A stretch of DNA of 64,000 nucleotides, from NCBI RefSeq assembly GCF_024170005.1, contig NZ_JALJXJ010000017.1:117328-181327 (forward strand). Direction: 5' to 3'. Below are positions 8,356 through 17,354 of the stretch, piece after piece (within the stretch, counting starts at the first letter, position 1; every line of letters begins with the position of its first letter). The position numbers and the translations under genes are program-made. Below the pieces are notes generated by a model, which worked only from the letters and a program-made list of their open reading frames with translations, was not told the DNA's origin and ran no database searches. This DNA comes from Azospirillum lipoferum. GTDB lineage: Bacteria > Pseudomonadota > Alphaproteobacteria > Azospirillales > Azospirillaceae.

Positions 8356-9630
8356 TCACGGGGATGCGTTGTCCTTGAATGACACGTCGTTTGCCACGAA
8401 GGACCAGAACGCGGCCCACCCGGAGGGGGGAATCAAGATCGTGACATCGTCCCCCTCGAATTTGAATTGCGGATTGATCCCGAACTGCATGGATTTGTCC
8501 TGAACGCCAAGAGGATTCGAAGTATTTGGAGAAAGAAAATTGATGAAATATGTTTTTAATTTTGGAGACAGATTGACGAGCATGACCACATCATAATCAC
8601 CTTCACGGTTGTTTCTCTCCGTGCTGCTGAATGAATAAGTTTCATCGATACGAAACGCCTTCATTCCCTCGCTCCCCTTACGGAAGACATCCTTTTCTGT
8701 TCCACGGGAAATTTGATAGGCGGCACTCTCCGCCTTCGACATTTTCCGCACCAGCTGCTTTCCAGCCAATATCTTGGCGGTGGCCAGCTCAAGCTGGTTC
8801 TTGTAATTGACGTCTGCCTTATCGTTCTCCAGGAAGTCCGCCGCCTTTCTCAAGTCCTTTAAGTTACTTCTTCCTTGAAAATGGCGGAAATCGGATTCTT
8901 TGCCGCCTTGATAAAGATTGCTGAACAAATCGATATGCGTATCATTGATTGAATTCAAACCTTTTGTTATTTCGTCGCCGCTCATCAAGGCATATTTATC
9001 CATGATGGCGTCACTTTTCCCAGGGGAAACGCGAAGACGCGCATTCCCTTTCCTGGTTGATTTGTCTTTATTCTTCACATGCCGTTTACGTGGAATCACA
9101 AGCGGTTCTTCATGATCCTCCTGGTCGGATTCGCTTTCCGCTTCCTCTTCGTTGGCAAAATTCTCGATGCTGCGAAGCAAATCCGATGGACTCTCATAGG
9201 TTCCATCATTTTTCTCGATAAATCTTTCCACCAATTCCTTGGCATCAGCCCTGTATTCCAGAAAGTTATATTCGATTGTTTTATCGCTCTCTATGTAATC
9301 CACGACCTTTTCGTAAGTGTCGAGTGTGACCTCGGGCTCGTCACCCACCTCTCCGATCAGGACACGCTGTACAACAGTACCGGAGTGTTCCTGACTTTTT
9401 GCTTGAACAGGGGCGGACCGAACCGGGTTTTGATTCAATCTTGTGCCCAACTGCTGCAAAGCCATCACCCTCGAACTGTTGTTGAAGGTGGCCGACAACG
9501 ACGCGAGATGGGAGGTCGCCGCTTGACCGGGGCTCCGCCCCCGATCCACATCCTGCCGCTCGATGACCTGCTGGCGGTCTCGCATCTGGAAACCACCTCC
9601 TTGCCCGGAAGCGCCCGATGGACCACGCAT
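8356..9630 (-). CDS. second eCIS-associated cargo/toxin candidate
   Basis: 424 aa on the opposite strand; the ATG at 9630 is preceded by AGGGG at good spacing. Residues 1-85 are a Gln/Ser/Arg-rich, low-complexity leader, ending at VVQR (86-89) exactly as in the DUF4157 cargo protein. Residues 155-190 are very acidic and then Lys/Arg-rich. The C-terminal half contains SRG (R309), SFSST (335-337) and a QDKSMQF...FKFEGDD stretch that loosely recalls the R-S-Q/E pattern of ADP-ribosyltransferase toxins. That resemblance is weak. The coding body is markedly AT-richer than its leader. Neighbour context (eCIS ATPase, convergent) and the shared junction support a payload role. The enzymatic activity is not established. 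Confidence 0.6.
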   Translation of the reverse strand: MRGPSGASGQGGGFQMRDRQQVIERQDVDRGRSPGQAATSHLASLSATFNNSSRVMALQQLGTRLNQNPVRSAPVQAKSQEHSGTVVQRVLIGEVGDEPEVTLDTYEKVVDYIESDKTIEYNFLEYRADAKELVERFIEKNDGTYESPSDLLRSIENFANEEEAESESDQEDHEEPLVIPRKRHVKNKDKSTRKGNARLRVSPGKSDAIMDKYALMSGDEITKGLNSINDTHIDLFSNLYQGGKESDFRHFQGRSNLKDLRKAADFLENDKADVNYKNQLELATAKILAGKQLVRKMSKAESAAYQISRGTEKDVFRKGSEGMKAFRIDETYSFSSTERNNREGDYDVVMLVNLSPKLKTYFINFLSPNTSNPLGVQDKSMQFGINPQFKFEGDDVTILIPPSGWAAFWSFVANDVSFKDNASP

Positions 9631-10099
9631 GACCGTCCCCTCGTCAGGAAGGTGGACAGCCTACCAAACTAGCGAGCAATTTCCCATAAAACAAACCGCA
9701 GGTGGGATTGACGGCTTCCAAGACGCGGGAAAGAAGCGGGTCTGCCCGACTTAGGCGCACAAATTGGCGCAAGGGCGGAGTTCACCGGCAGCCAATGGTG
9801 CTCAGGCGACCTTGCGGGTGGTCGGCATGCCCAAGCTGGTCATCATGTTCATGACCTTGCAGCGTACGCCTCCGGTGAGAGCCGTCTTGGCAAAGTAGGG
9901 TCCGGCGTCTGATTTTTGCGTTGCGCGTCATCGCTCGGACGCAAACGAGTTGCAAACGTCATGGCTTATCAACGGTTCGAGGTACTGACGGGGACGGAGC
10001 GGTTCAGGCGGGCTTTTTGTGACTTGGTTGCGGGGCACGCAACCAACGATTCCTACGATTGCTCGAAGCTCAAATCCCCAAGCTCGCAGCAATTGGCGG
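9631..10099. other. intergenic stretch with IS remnant
   Basis: About 470 bp between the start of the minus-strand cargo gene and the 3' end of the GntR gene. It holds the promoter/leader of the cargo gene (9631-9700) and a transposase remnant (9802-9900). The remainder shows no convincing ORF. A short GTTGC...GCAAC hairpin lies near 10027-10043. Confidence 0.5.
9802..9900 (-). pseudogene. IS5-type transposase C-terminal remnant
   Basis: The minus strand reads AKTALTGG, then CKVMNMMTSLGMP and ends TTRKVA-stop. This is the same protein end as the better-preserved IS5-like transposase at 17.4 kb (CKVINIMTGLGMPVSRRAT-stop). Only about 30 codons survive, with no catalytic residues. It marks an old insertion at the right edge of the eCIS locus. 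Confidence 0.65.
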
Positions 10100-10786
10100 C
10101 TACCGCTGCATCTCGACCAGAGCGTCCGCATAGGCGGCTTGGGCGCGCAGGATGTGCTGGGACAGCAATTGCCTGAGCAGCGTCAAATCACGGTTCTCAA
10201 ACGCCTCAATCATGCTGCGGTGCTCGCCGAACGACAAATCCTGCTGGTCGCTGTGCGGAACCGAAAGATGCGCGCGCAACGCCGCCACCCGGCCCGAGAT
10301 CGTCCGATAGGCATTCGCCAGATGCACGTTGCCGCAATGGTTGACGAAGCTCTCATGGAAAACGGTGTCGGCACGGGCGTAGGCCTTGGTGTCGCCAGCC
10401 TCGCGCGCAACCCGCATCGTTTCCAGGGCGGAGGTCATGTCGTCCCGCGTCTCCGCAGGAGCCCTCTCCATGCAGCGCTCCAGCGCGCTGGTCTCCAGCA
10501 GCAGCCGGAAGGAGGCGAGCTGCTCGACATCCTCCAGCGTCGGCTGGAAGACGAAGGTCCCCTTCTTGGGCACGATCACCACCAGCCCCTGTTGCTCCAG
10601 CCGGGTCAGCGCCTCGCGCATTGGGGTGCGGCTGACGCCGAGCGACAGCCCCACCGCATCCTCCGACAGGGCTTGGCCGAAGGACAGTTCGGCGTTGACG
10701 ATGGCGTCGCGCAGCCGCTCCTCGACGATCGTCGACAGGGCCTTGGGAAGCTCGATCTGCAAGCGCGGTATCATTGTCTGTTCCAC
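10100..10786 (-). CDS. GntR family regulator, FCD (FadR-type) domain
   Basis: 228 aa. The N-terminal winged HTH spans ~15-80 (LRDAIVNAELSFGQALSEDA, SLGVSRTPMREALTRLEQQG). The C-terminal FCD helical domain (~95-215) carries the Asp/His residues that usually bind a metal-held carboxylate ligand (FHESFVNHCGN, GEHRSMIEAFENRD). It is divergent from the FAD-oxidase/TRAP operon and most likely represses it until a hydroxy- or dicarboxylate appears. A strong palindrome lies in the shared promoter region. Confidence 0.9.
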   Translation of the reverse strand: MEQTMIPRLQIELPKALSTIVEERLRDAIVNAELSFGQALSEDAVGLSLGVSRTPMREALTRLEQQGLVVIVPKKGTFVFQPTLEDVEQLASFRLLLETSALERCMERAPAETRDDMTSALETMRVAREAGDTKAYARADTVFHESFVNHCGNVHLANAYRTISGRVAALRAHLSVPHSDQQDLSFGEHRSMIEAFENRDLTLLRQLLSQHILRAQAAYADALVEMQR

Positions 10787-10892
10787 GGTCCGCCGGTTGC
10801 GTGCGCTCTGTCAGGCCTTATCCGGCGGTCGCCGAACCGCCGGGCCATGACGCATGAGATAATCCCTCCGTCTTCGAAGAGCAATATCTTCC

Positions 10893-10918
10893 ATCTTGGA
10901 CACTGTATCCAAGATACA
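10893..10918. promoter_or_regulatory. candidate GntR operator
   Basis: Two overlapping perfect inverted repeats lie between the divergent GntR and oxidase genes: ATCTTGGA-N7-TCCAAGAT (10893-10915) and TGTATC-CAA-GATACA (10904-10918). FCD-type GntR proteins typically bind short palindromes of this kind. Assignment to the adjacent regulator is inference from position. Confidence 0.6.
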
Positions 10919-11015
10919 GAGCCTTGCACACAATCATGGACCGTGATAGAGGGCATACCAAGCAAATGAGCCGGCCGGGCGCCGGACATACGGAATCATG
11001 CGAGGGAAGACGCCG

Positions 11016-12437
11016 ATGGAGATCATGGCCACCCAGAGGATCCCGGACGTCGAGAGCGGCAGGAGATTGCCGGACGCGATGCTGGCGGATCTGCGGCATC
11101 TTCTGGGCGCGCGCCTGGCCCTTGGCCTGGCGGAGCGCGAACAGCATGGGCGGGGCGAGTCCTACCACGCCACCCAGGCTCCCGACGCCGTCTGCTACGC
11201 GGAAAGCACGGAGGAGGTGTCGGCGATTCTGCGTCTCTGTTCCGCCCATGGCGTCCCGGTCGTGCCCTTCGGGGCGGGCACTTCGCTGGAAGGTCATGTC
11301 TCCGCCGTGCGCGGCGGCGTCTGTATTGATCTCAGCCGCATGACGCGCATCATCGCCGTGCGGGCTGAGGATCTGGATGTGACGGTCCAGGCCGGGGTGA
11401 CGCGCATCCAGCTGAACGAGGAGCTGCGCGCCACAGGCCTGTTCTTCCCGATCGATCCCGGCGGGGAAAGCACCTTGGGCGGCATGGCGGCGACACGGGC
11501 GTCCGGCACCAACGCGGTGCGCTACGGCACCATGCGCGAGAACGTGCTGTCGATGACCGTGGTGACCGCCGACGGCGAGATCATCCGTACCAGCGGCCGC
11601 GCCCGCAAATCCTCGGCCGGCTACGACCTGACGCGGCTGTTCGTCGGCTCGGAAGGCACGCTCGGCATCATCACCGAACTGACCGTCCGTCTCTACGGCA
11701 TCCCGGAGACCATCTCGGCCGCCGTCGTGCCCTTCGAGACGGTGGAGGCCGCCGTCGCCTCGGTCGTGTCGATCATCCAGTACGGCATACCGGTCGCCCG
11801 CGTCGAGTTGATGGACACACGCACCGTGCAGGCGACCAACCGCTACTGCGGCCTGTCCTACCGCGAGACGCCGACCCTGTTCTTCGAGTTCCACGGCTCG
11901 CCCGGCACCGTCGCCGAGCAGATCGCGATGACGAAGGAGCTGACGGCCGACCACGGCGCGCTGGACTTCGAATCGGCCAGCGATCCCGATACCCGCGCGA
12001 CCCTGTGGCGCGCCCGGCACGCCGTCCATTACGCGGTCCAGGCCATGCGCCCCAACGCGAAGGTGTGGAGCACGGACGTCTGCGTCCCGATATCGAGCCT
12101 GACCCGCTGCATCGCCGAGACCCAGGCGGACATCGCGTCGGCCTCCTTCTTCATCTCGATCGTCGGCCATGTCGGCGACGGCAACTTCCATCTCGGCCTC
12201 GTCATCGACCCGTCGGATCCGGCGGAGCTGGAGGAGGCGGACGGCATCAACGACCGGCTGATCCGCCGCGCCATCGGCATGGACGGGACCTGCACCGGCG
12301 AACACGGCATCGGTTCGGGAAAGATCAAGTTCATGGAACTCGAGCACGGCCGCGCCGTCCGCGTCATGCAGGCGGTCAAGGCGGCGCTCGACCCGGCCAA
12401 CATCCTGAATCCCGGCAAGGTCCTGCCGGCGGCCTGA
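11016..12437 (+). CDS. FAD-binding oxidoreductase (D-lactate/glycolate dehydrogenase, GlcD-like)
   Basis: 473 aa from ATG 11016, preceded by GAGGGAAG at 6 nt (an ATG 18 nt upstream lacks a site). The N-terminal PCMH-type FAD domain shows PFGAGTSLEGH and DPGGESTLGGMAAT, and the C-terminal cap carries GHVGDGNFH and a terminal ANILNPGKVLP. Family members oxidise D-2-hydroxyacids to 2-oxoacids and pass electrons to cytochrome c or quinone. It is the first gene of the TRAP operon, so the substrate is probably an imported hydroxy-carboxylate. Exact specificity is unknown. Confidence 0.9.
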   Translation: MEIMATQRIPDVESGRRLPDAMLADLRHLLGARLALGLAEREQHGRGESYHATQAPDAVCYAESTEEVSAILRLCSAHGVPVVPFGAGTSLEGHVSAVRGGVCIDLSRMTRIIAVRAEDLDVTVQAGVTRIQLNEELRATGLFFPIDPGGESTLGGMAATRASGTNAVRYGTMRENVLSMTVVTADGEIIRTSGRARKSSAGYDLTRLFVGSEGTLGIITELTVRLYGIPETISAAVVPFETVEAAVASVVSIIQYGIPVARVELMDTRTVQATNRYCGLSYRETPTLFFEFHGSPGTVAEQIAMTKELTADHGALDFESASDPDTRATLWRARHAVHYAVQAMRPNAKVWSTDVCVPISSLTRCIAETQADIASASFFISIVGHVGDGNFHLGLVIDPSDPAELEEADGINDRLIRRAIGMDGTCTGEHGIGSGKIKFMELEHGRAVRVMQAVKAALDPANILNPGKVLPAA

Positions 12438-12513
12438 GCGGCCGGCCCCTCCCCCGAGAGCGCAACGCCTTCACAACAAGAACGGCCGACGCCGTCAATT
12501 CGAGGAAACATCC

Positions 12514-13572
12514 ATGCAGAACACCCTGATTTCGCGCCGCGGCCTGATCGCCGGCGCCGCCACCCTGGGGACCGGCTTCACCCTGGGCGCGGGAATCGCC
12601 GGCCTGGGCATCGCCGGCTCCGGCCGCGCGCAGGCCGCGGCGCCGATCACGCTGCGCGTGTCCTCCTCCGCCCCGCCGGACCGGTTCGGCGCCCATTACC
12701 TGTGGTTCAAGCCGTTCCAGGAAGAACTGGCCAAGCGCGTCGGCGACCAGATCAAGCTGGAATATTTCCCCAACGGCCAGCTTGGCCGCGAGGCCGACGT
12801 CGTCAATCAGGTGAAGGGCGGCTCGGTTGACATGATCCTGACCGGCGCCTCGATCTGGGCCACCATTGTGCCGGAGTTCGGGCTGCTGGACCTGGGCTTC
12901 CTGTTCAACAGCTACGACCATTGCGCCCGCGCGCTCGACACCGGGGTCGGCGCTGCCTACGACGCGATGCTCCAGGAGCGGGCCGGCGTCACCATCCTCG
13001 GCTGGGGATTCCAGGTAGGCGCACGCAGCATCTATACCAACAAGGAAGTCACCACGCTGCCGCAGCTCAAGGGCAACAAGCTGCGGGTATTGCCGACCAA
13101 GGCCTTCATCGACACCTTCAACATCATCGGCGCCACCCCGACGCCGATGCCGATCAACGAGGTCTACACGGCGCTCCAGACCGGCGTCGTCGACGGCTTC
13201 GAGCATGATCCGGGCACGGTCCTGTCCTACAAGTGGTACGAGGTGTCGCGCCATTGCCTGCAGACCCGGCACATCTACACGCCGCTGCTGGCCTATATCG
13301 GCAAGCGCGGGCTGGCGAAGATCCCGGCCGCGCTGATACCGCAGTTCCAGCAGGCCGCCGCGGCCGCGACCGCCGCCTGCCGGGCCGAGGTGCCGAAGGT
13401 TGAGGAGGAGGCGATGACCCAGCTTCGCGAGAAGGGCCTGACCTTCCTGGAGGTGAAGCCGGACGAGCTGCAGGACCTGAAGCGCCGCATGAGCGAGGAA
13501 CTCTACACCGCCTACCTGAAGCAGTATCCCGCCACCGCCCCGCTGTTCGAGAAGATCAAGGCCAGCGCTTGA
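12514..13572 (+). CDS. dctP: TRAP transporter substrate-binding protein, DctP family
   Basis: 352 aa periplasmic binding protein. The N-terminus has a twin-arginine-like signal (SRRGLIAG, hydrophobic Gly/Ala stretch, then an AQA|A cleavage region near residue 43). The mature part shows typical DctP features: PNGQLGREADVVNQVKGG, the NKLRVLPT segment with the conserved carboxylate-binding Arg, and the EVYTALQTGVVDGFEHD signature. It lies between the oxidase and the fused membrane subunit, so it should capture the carboxylate that the operon degrades. Confidence 0.93.
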   Translation: MQNTLISRRGLIAGAATLGTGFTLGAGIAGLGIAGSGRAQAAAPITLRVSSSAPPDRFGAHYLWFKPFQEELAKRVGDQIKLEYFPNGQLGREADVVNQVKGGSVDMILTGASIWATIVPEFGLLDLGFLFNSYDHCARALDTGVGAAYDAMLQERAGVTILGWGFQVGARSIYTNKEVTTLPQLKGNKLRVLPTKAFIDTFNIIGATPTPMPINEVYTALQTGVVDGFEHDPGTVLSYKWYEVSRHCLQTRHIYTPLLAYIGKRGLAKIPAALIPQFQQAAAAATAACRAEVPKVEEEAMTQLREKGLTFLEVKPDELQDLKRRMSEELYTAYLKQYPATAPLFEKIKASA

Positions 13573-13615
13573 GGCCCCCGGCGCTCCTCCCCCCTTCCGA
13601 AGCGAGGTGACTGTC

Positions 13616-15499
13616 ATGGAAATAGCGTTGCCCCCGCGCAGGGAATACGGCGACACGGCGCTGACCGAGCGGGTGCTCGCCCGTTTCGTCACGACGATCG
13701 AATATCTCGGCGCCGCGATCCTCGCGCTGGACATGGTCATCGTGGCCGCCTCGGTCGTGGCGCGGTACTACTTCCACGCCCCCTTCGACTGGGCGGAGGA
13801 GATCGCCAGCGGCCTGATGTCGACGATGATCTTCCTGGGGGCGGCCAGCGGCCTCGGCCGCACCCAGCATGTCGGCATCGACGTCGTCGTGAACCTCCTG
13901 CCGCCGCGCTGGCGGCCCTTCGTGGCATCGGTCGCCGCCTGGGCCACCGCCCTGGTGGCCGGCATGCTGCTCTACTCGACCTACGACCTGATGCTCGACA
14001 CCCATGGGCAGACGACGCCAATTGGCCTGCCGCAATGGTGGTTCCACCTGCCGGTGCTGCTGGGCGTCGCTGCCATGACGGTGTTTGCGGTCAACAACTG
14101 TTTCAAGGCGGAGCCGGCGGCGCGCTGGTCGGCGCTGGCCGTCTGCCTGACCGTCGCCGCCGCCATCCTCGGCTGGAACGTGCTGCTGCCGGACGACACG
14201 GTGTCGCCGATCCTGCTGCTGTGCATCGCCGCCGTCGGCGGGCTGGCGCTCGGCGTGCCGGTGGCCTTCGCGCTCGGGCTCGGGTCGATGTCCTATTTCC
14301 TGATGGATCCGTCGCTGTCGATGCTGATCTGGGCGCAGCAGGTGTCCTCGGGCGCCCACCACTTCGTGCTGCTGGCCATTCCCTTCTTCGTGCTCGCCGG
14401 CCTCACCATGGAGGTGAACGGCATGTCATCGCGGCTGATCGAGCTGCTGCTGCGCATGATCGGACGGTTCCGGGGCGGGCTGAACCTGATCGTCATCTTC
14501 GCCACCATGCTGTTCTCCGGGGTGTCGGGGTCGAAGCTGGCCGACATCGCGGCCGTCGGCGGCGTCATCATGCCGGCGATCCGCAAGACCGGGCAGAACG
14601 AGAACGAGACCGCCGGCCTGCTCGCCTGCACGGCGGTGATGGCGGAGACGATCCCGCCCTGCGTCAACCTCATCATCTTCGCCTTCGTGTCCAACATCTC
14701 GATCGGCGGCCTGTTCATGGCCGGGGTGATCCCGGCGGTGCTGATGGCGCTGTGCCTGGCCGGCGTCGCAATCTATGCCGGCACCCGCGTCGATCTCGAC
14801 CGGGTCTTCGTCGAGGTTCCGCGCCGTCCGCTGCTGCCGCTGATCGGCGGCGCCGCCGTGACGCTGGCGATGATCCTGATGATCGGACGGGGAGTCACCA
14901 CCGGCATCGCCACCTCGACCGAGATCTCGGCCTTCGCCGTGATCTATGCCTTCCTGGTCGGCGGGCTGATGTTCCGCGAACTGACGCTGAAGATGACGGT
15001 CGCCCTGTTCGTGCGGGCGGCCGCGATGACCGGCAGCATCCTGTTCATCGTCGCCGTCGCCTCCAGCCTGTCCTACGCGCTGACGATCGAGCGCATCCCC
15101 GACCAGATCTCCACCACGATGATCGCGCTCGGCCAGCAGTTCGGGCCGCTCAGCTTCGTCCTGGTGTCGATCGTCATCATGTTCGGCTTCGGCATGATCC
15201 TGGAGGGCGCGCCCGCGCTGATCCTGTTCGGGCCGCTGCTGACCCCGATCGCCGGCGCTCTGGGCATCAACCCGCTCCAGTTCGGCGTCATCATGGTGAT
15301 CGCGATGGGGCTCGGCTTCTTCGCCCCGCCCATCGGGGTCGGGCTGTTCGTCACCAACGCGCTGACCGGAACGCAGATGAAGAACGTCGTGCGGCCGATG
15401 ATGAAGTATCTGGCGGTGCTGGTGGCGGCGCTGCTGGTCCTGGTCCTGGTGCCCGACTTCTCGCTGTGGCTGCCCCGCCATCTGGGGATGATCCGATGA
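13616..15499 (+). CDS. TRAP transporter fused membrane subunit (DctQ-DctM)
   Basis: 627 aa from ATG 13616 (AAGCGAGGTGA upstream; the GTG 9 nt earlier lies inside that site). Residues ~1-190 form a DctQ-type four-helix small subunit (DWAEEIASGLMSTMIFLGAA). From ~195 to the end it is a DctM-type large subunit, with VPVAFALGLGS, SGSKLADIAAVGGVIMPAI, the AVMAETIPPCVNLI segment and a terminal GFFAPPIGVG. Natural Q-M fusions are common in the TRAP family. It drives sodium-coupled uptake with the adjacent DctP. Its stop overlaps the start of the next small gene. Confidence 0.93.
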   Translation: MEIALPPRREYGDTALTERVLARFVTTIEYLGAAILALDMVIVAASVVARYYFHAPFDWAEEIASGLMSTMIFLGAASGLGRTQHVGIDVVVNLLPPRWRPFVASVAAWATALVAGMLLYSTYDLMLDTHGQTTPIGLPQWWFHLPVLLGVAAMTVFAVNNCFKAEPAARWSALAVCLTVAAAILGWNVLLPDDTVSPILLLCIAAVGGLALGVPVAFALGLGSMSYFLMDPSLSMLIWAQQVSSGAHHFVLLAIPFFVLAGLTMEVNGMSSRLIELLLRMIGRFRGGLNLIVIFATMLFSGVSGSKLADIAAVGGVIMPAIRKTGQNENETAGLLACTAVMAETIPPCVNLIIFAFVSNISIGGLFMAGVIPAVLMALCLAGVAIYAGTRVDLDRVFVEVPRRPLLPLIGGAAVTLAMILMIGRGVTTGIATSTEISAFAVIYAFLVGGLMFRELTLKMTVALFVRAAAMTGSILFIVAVASSLSYALTIERIPDQISTTMIALGQQFGPLSFVLVSIVIMFGFGMILEGAPALILFGPLLTPIAGALGINPLQFGVIMVIAMGLGFFAPPIGVGLFVTNALTGTQMKNVVRPMMKYLAVLVAALLVLVLVPDFSLWLPRHLGMIR

Positions 15500-15876
15500 C
15501 GGCGGCACCGGAAGCGCCCACCCAGGTCGTGCGCTGCGCCTTCTTCCGGGGCCGGGTGGTGCCGGGGCGCGAGACCGCCTTCGAGGCCCTGCTGGTCGAG
15601 CGGCTGGTGCCGCTGTGGCGCCGCTTTCCGGGCGCGCTGGAGGTCCGGCTGCTGCGTCCGCTGGACGCCGACGCCCACGCGCCGCCCCTCGCCCTGGTGC
15701 TATCCGTCCGCTATCCGAGCCTCGCGGCAATGCGGGAGGCCCTGGCCTCGGACATCCGCGAACGGACGCGGGAACCCACGCGGGATTTGCTGGCGATGTT
15801 CGAGGGCGAGGTGTTCCACACCACCTTCGCCGTCGACGAGCACGGCACCGTCCCGTACGGCCTGGACATGCCATGA
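15496..15876 (+). CDS. small dimeric alpha/beta-barrel (ABM/EthD-like) protein
   Basis: 126 aa. It starts at the ATG overlapping the DctQM stop (ATGA), so it is translationally coupled. The fold pattern (RCAFFRGRVVPGRETAFE, LLRPLDADAH, LSVRYPSLAAMREALAS, FEGEVFHTTFAVDE) resembles antibiotic-biosynthesis-monooxygenase or EthD-type stress-responsive barrel proteins. No catalytic residue can be assigned. It lies between the transporter and the lyase gene and probably assists the same catabolic route. Function unknown. Confidence 0.6.
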   Translation: MTAAPEAPTQVVRCAFFRGRVVPGRETAFEALLVERLVPLWRRFPGALEVRLLRPLDADAHAPPLALVLSVRYPSLAAMREALASDIRERTREPTRDLLAMFEGEVFHTTFAVDEHGTVPYGLDMP

Positions 15877-15929
15877 AAACCGGGCCGGCGTCTCCGTGCG
15901 CCGGCCGCACACAGAGCGAGACTGAATCG

Positions 15930-16796
15930 ATGACTTCCGGCACGGCACTGAAACAGCTCCTCGGTCGCGGCGAGATCGTCATGGCACCCGGCGCCCAGGA
16001 CGCCCTGACGGCCCGCCTCGTCCAGGCGGCGGGCTTTCCAGCCCTCTACATGACGGGCTTCGGCGCCACCGCCGTCCGGTTGGGAACCCCGGATCTCGGG
16101 CTGATGACCCAGACGGAGATGACAACCCACGCCCGCGACATGGCGCGCGCCGTCACCATCCCGGTCATCGCCGACGCCGACACCGGCTACGGCGGCCCCG
16201 CCAACATCGAGCGCACGGTCCGGGAATATATCCAGGCCGGGGTAGCCGCCATCCATTTCGAGGACCAGAGGGCCCCGAAGCGCTGCGGCCAGTTGGCCGG
16301 CGTCAAGCTGATCTCCGCCGAGGAGAACGTGCGCCGCCTGAAATGCGCGCTCGCCGCGCGCGGCGGCGACGATCTGCTGATCATCGGCCGCACCGACGCG
16401 ATGGCGGCGGTTGGTCCGGAGGAGGCCGTCCGCCGCGCCAGGCTCTACCAGGACGCCGGGGTCGACCTCGTCTTCGTGGACGGCATCAAGACGATCGCCG
16501 AGGTCGAGGCCGTCGCCCGGTCGGTCGAGGGGCCGAAGGTCGTCAGCATCGTCGACGGCAACGAAACCACCGCCCTGACCGCGAGCGACCTCCAGGAGAT
16601 GGGCTTCTCCGTCGTCTTCTACGCGGTGTCGGCCCTGTTCTCGGCAACCCGCGCCATTGCCGCGACGCTGGCGGCGCTGCGCGCCGAAGGAACACCCAAG
16701 TCGCGGGAATCCGCCATGATGACCTATGCCGACTTCAGCGTCCTGGTCGATCTGGGGCGCTTCAAGACGCTGGACGACGATTTCGGCTGGTCGTGA
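15930..16796 (+). CDS. isocitrate lyase/PEP mutase family lyase
   Basis: 288 aa. The metal-binding DADTGYGG motif is at residues 82-89 and the active-site KRCGQ loop at 117-121. APGAQDALTARLVQAAGF and YMTGFGATAV are typical family segments. Length and motifs fit the small C-C lyases of this superfamily (methylisocitrate-, 2,3-dimethylmalate-, oxaloacetate- or carboxyPEP-type) rather than true isocitrate lyase. As the last gene of the TRAP operon it probably splits a 2-hydroxy dicarboxylate into pyruvate or glyoxylate plus an acid. The substrate cannot be read from sequence. Confidence 0.88.
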   Translation: MTSGTALKQLLGRGEIVMAPGAQDALTARLVQAAGFPALYMTGFGATAVRLGTPDLGLMTQTEMTTHARDMARAVTIPVIADADTGYGGPANIERTVREYIQAGVAAIHFEDQRAPKRCGQLAGVKLISAEENVRRLKCALAARGGDDLLIIGRTDAMAAVGPEEAVRRARLYQDAGVDLVFVDGIKTIAEVEAVARSVEGPKVVSIVDGNETTALTASDLQEMGFSVVFYAVSALFSATRAIAATLAALRAEGTPKSRESAMMTYADFSVLVDLGRFKTLDDDFGWS

Positions 16797-16865
16797 TCCC
16801 GCGACCGACTTCGGCCGGTTCTGTCAGGTTGGCGAACGTGCCCCGTCCGTGGCAGGTTTCCGGTC

Positions 16866-17354
16866 ATGAGCACGCCCATCAACCCATACCGCGGCTTCCG
16901 CTTTCCGGCGGCAATCATCAACGAGGCCGTATGGCCGTACCATTGCTTCAGCCTGAGCCTGCGCGAGGTCGAACTGATCCTGGCAGCGCGCGGTATCGAA
17001 GTCAGCTACGAGACCATCCGGGAATGGAGCCGCCGGTTCGGGCGTGACTTTGCCAACACCCTCAGGCGTCGCCGGCCCAGACCGGGTGACAAGTGGTTTA
17101 TCGACGAGGTGTTCATCCGCGTCCGCGGCAAGCAGCACTACCTGTGGCGTGCCATCGACCAGGATAGCGTGGTCCTCGACATCTTGGTCCAGAGCCGCCG
17201 CAACACGAAGGCAGCCAAGCGCTTCTTTCGCAAGCTGCTGAAGGGGCTGCGCTATGCCCCGCGTGTCCTGGTGACCGACAAGCTGAAATCCTACGCTGCA
17301 GCGAAGAAGGACTTGAAGCTCGGCAGCGAGCATCGGCAAAGGACGTTGGTGTAG
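16866..17354 (+). pseudogene. IS6-family transposase, truncated
   Basis: The N-terminal ~158 residues of an IS6-type DDE transposase: YETIREWSRRFG (HTH), WFIDEVFIRVRG with the first catalytic Asp, YLWRAIDQD, and VLVTDKLKSY with the second Asp. The family is normally ~230 aa and ends with an NNRAENSHQ block. Here homology stops after SEHRQ at ~17341, where the IS5-like element begins. The missing 3' part is not found on the far side. Confidence 0.85.

Noticed and set aside
10818..12347. 509-codon minus-strand open frame opposite the FAD oxidase
   Set aside because: Asp/Arg/Gly-rich antisense without family signal.
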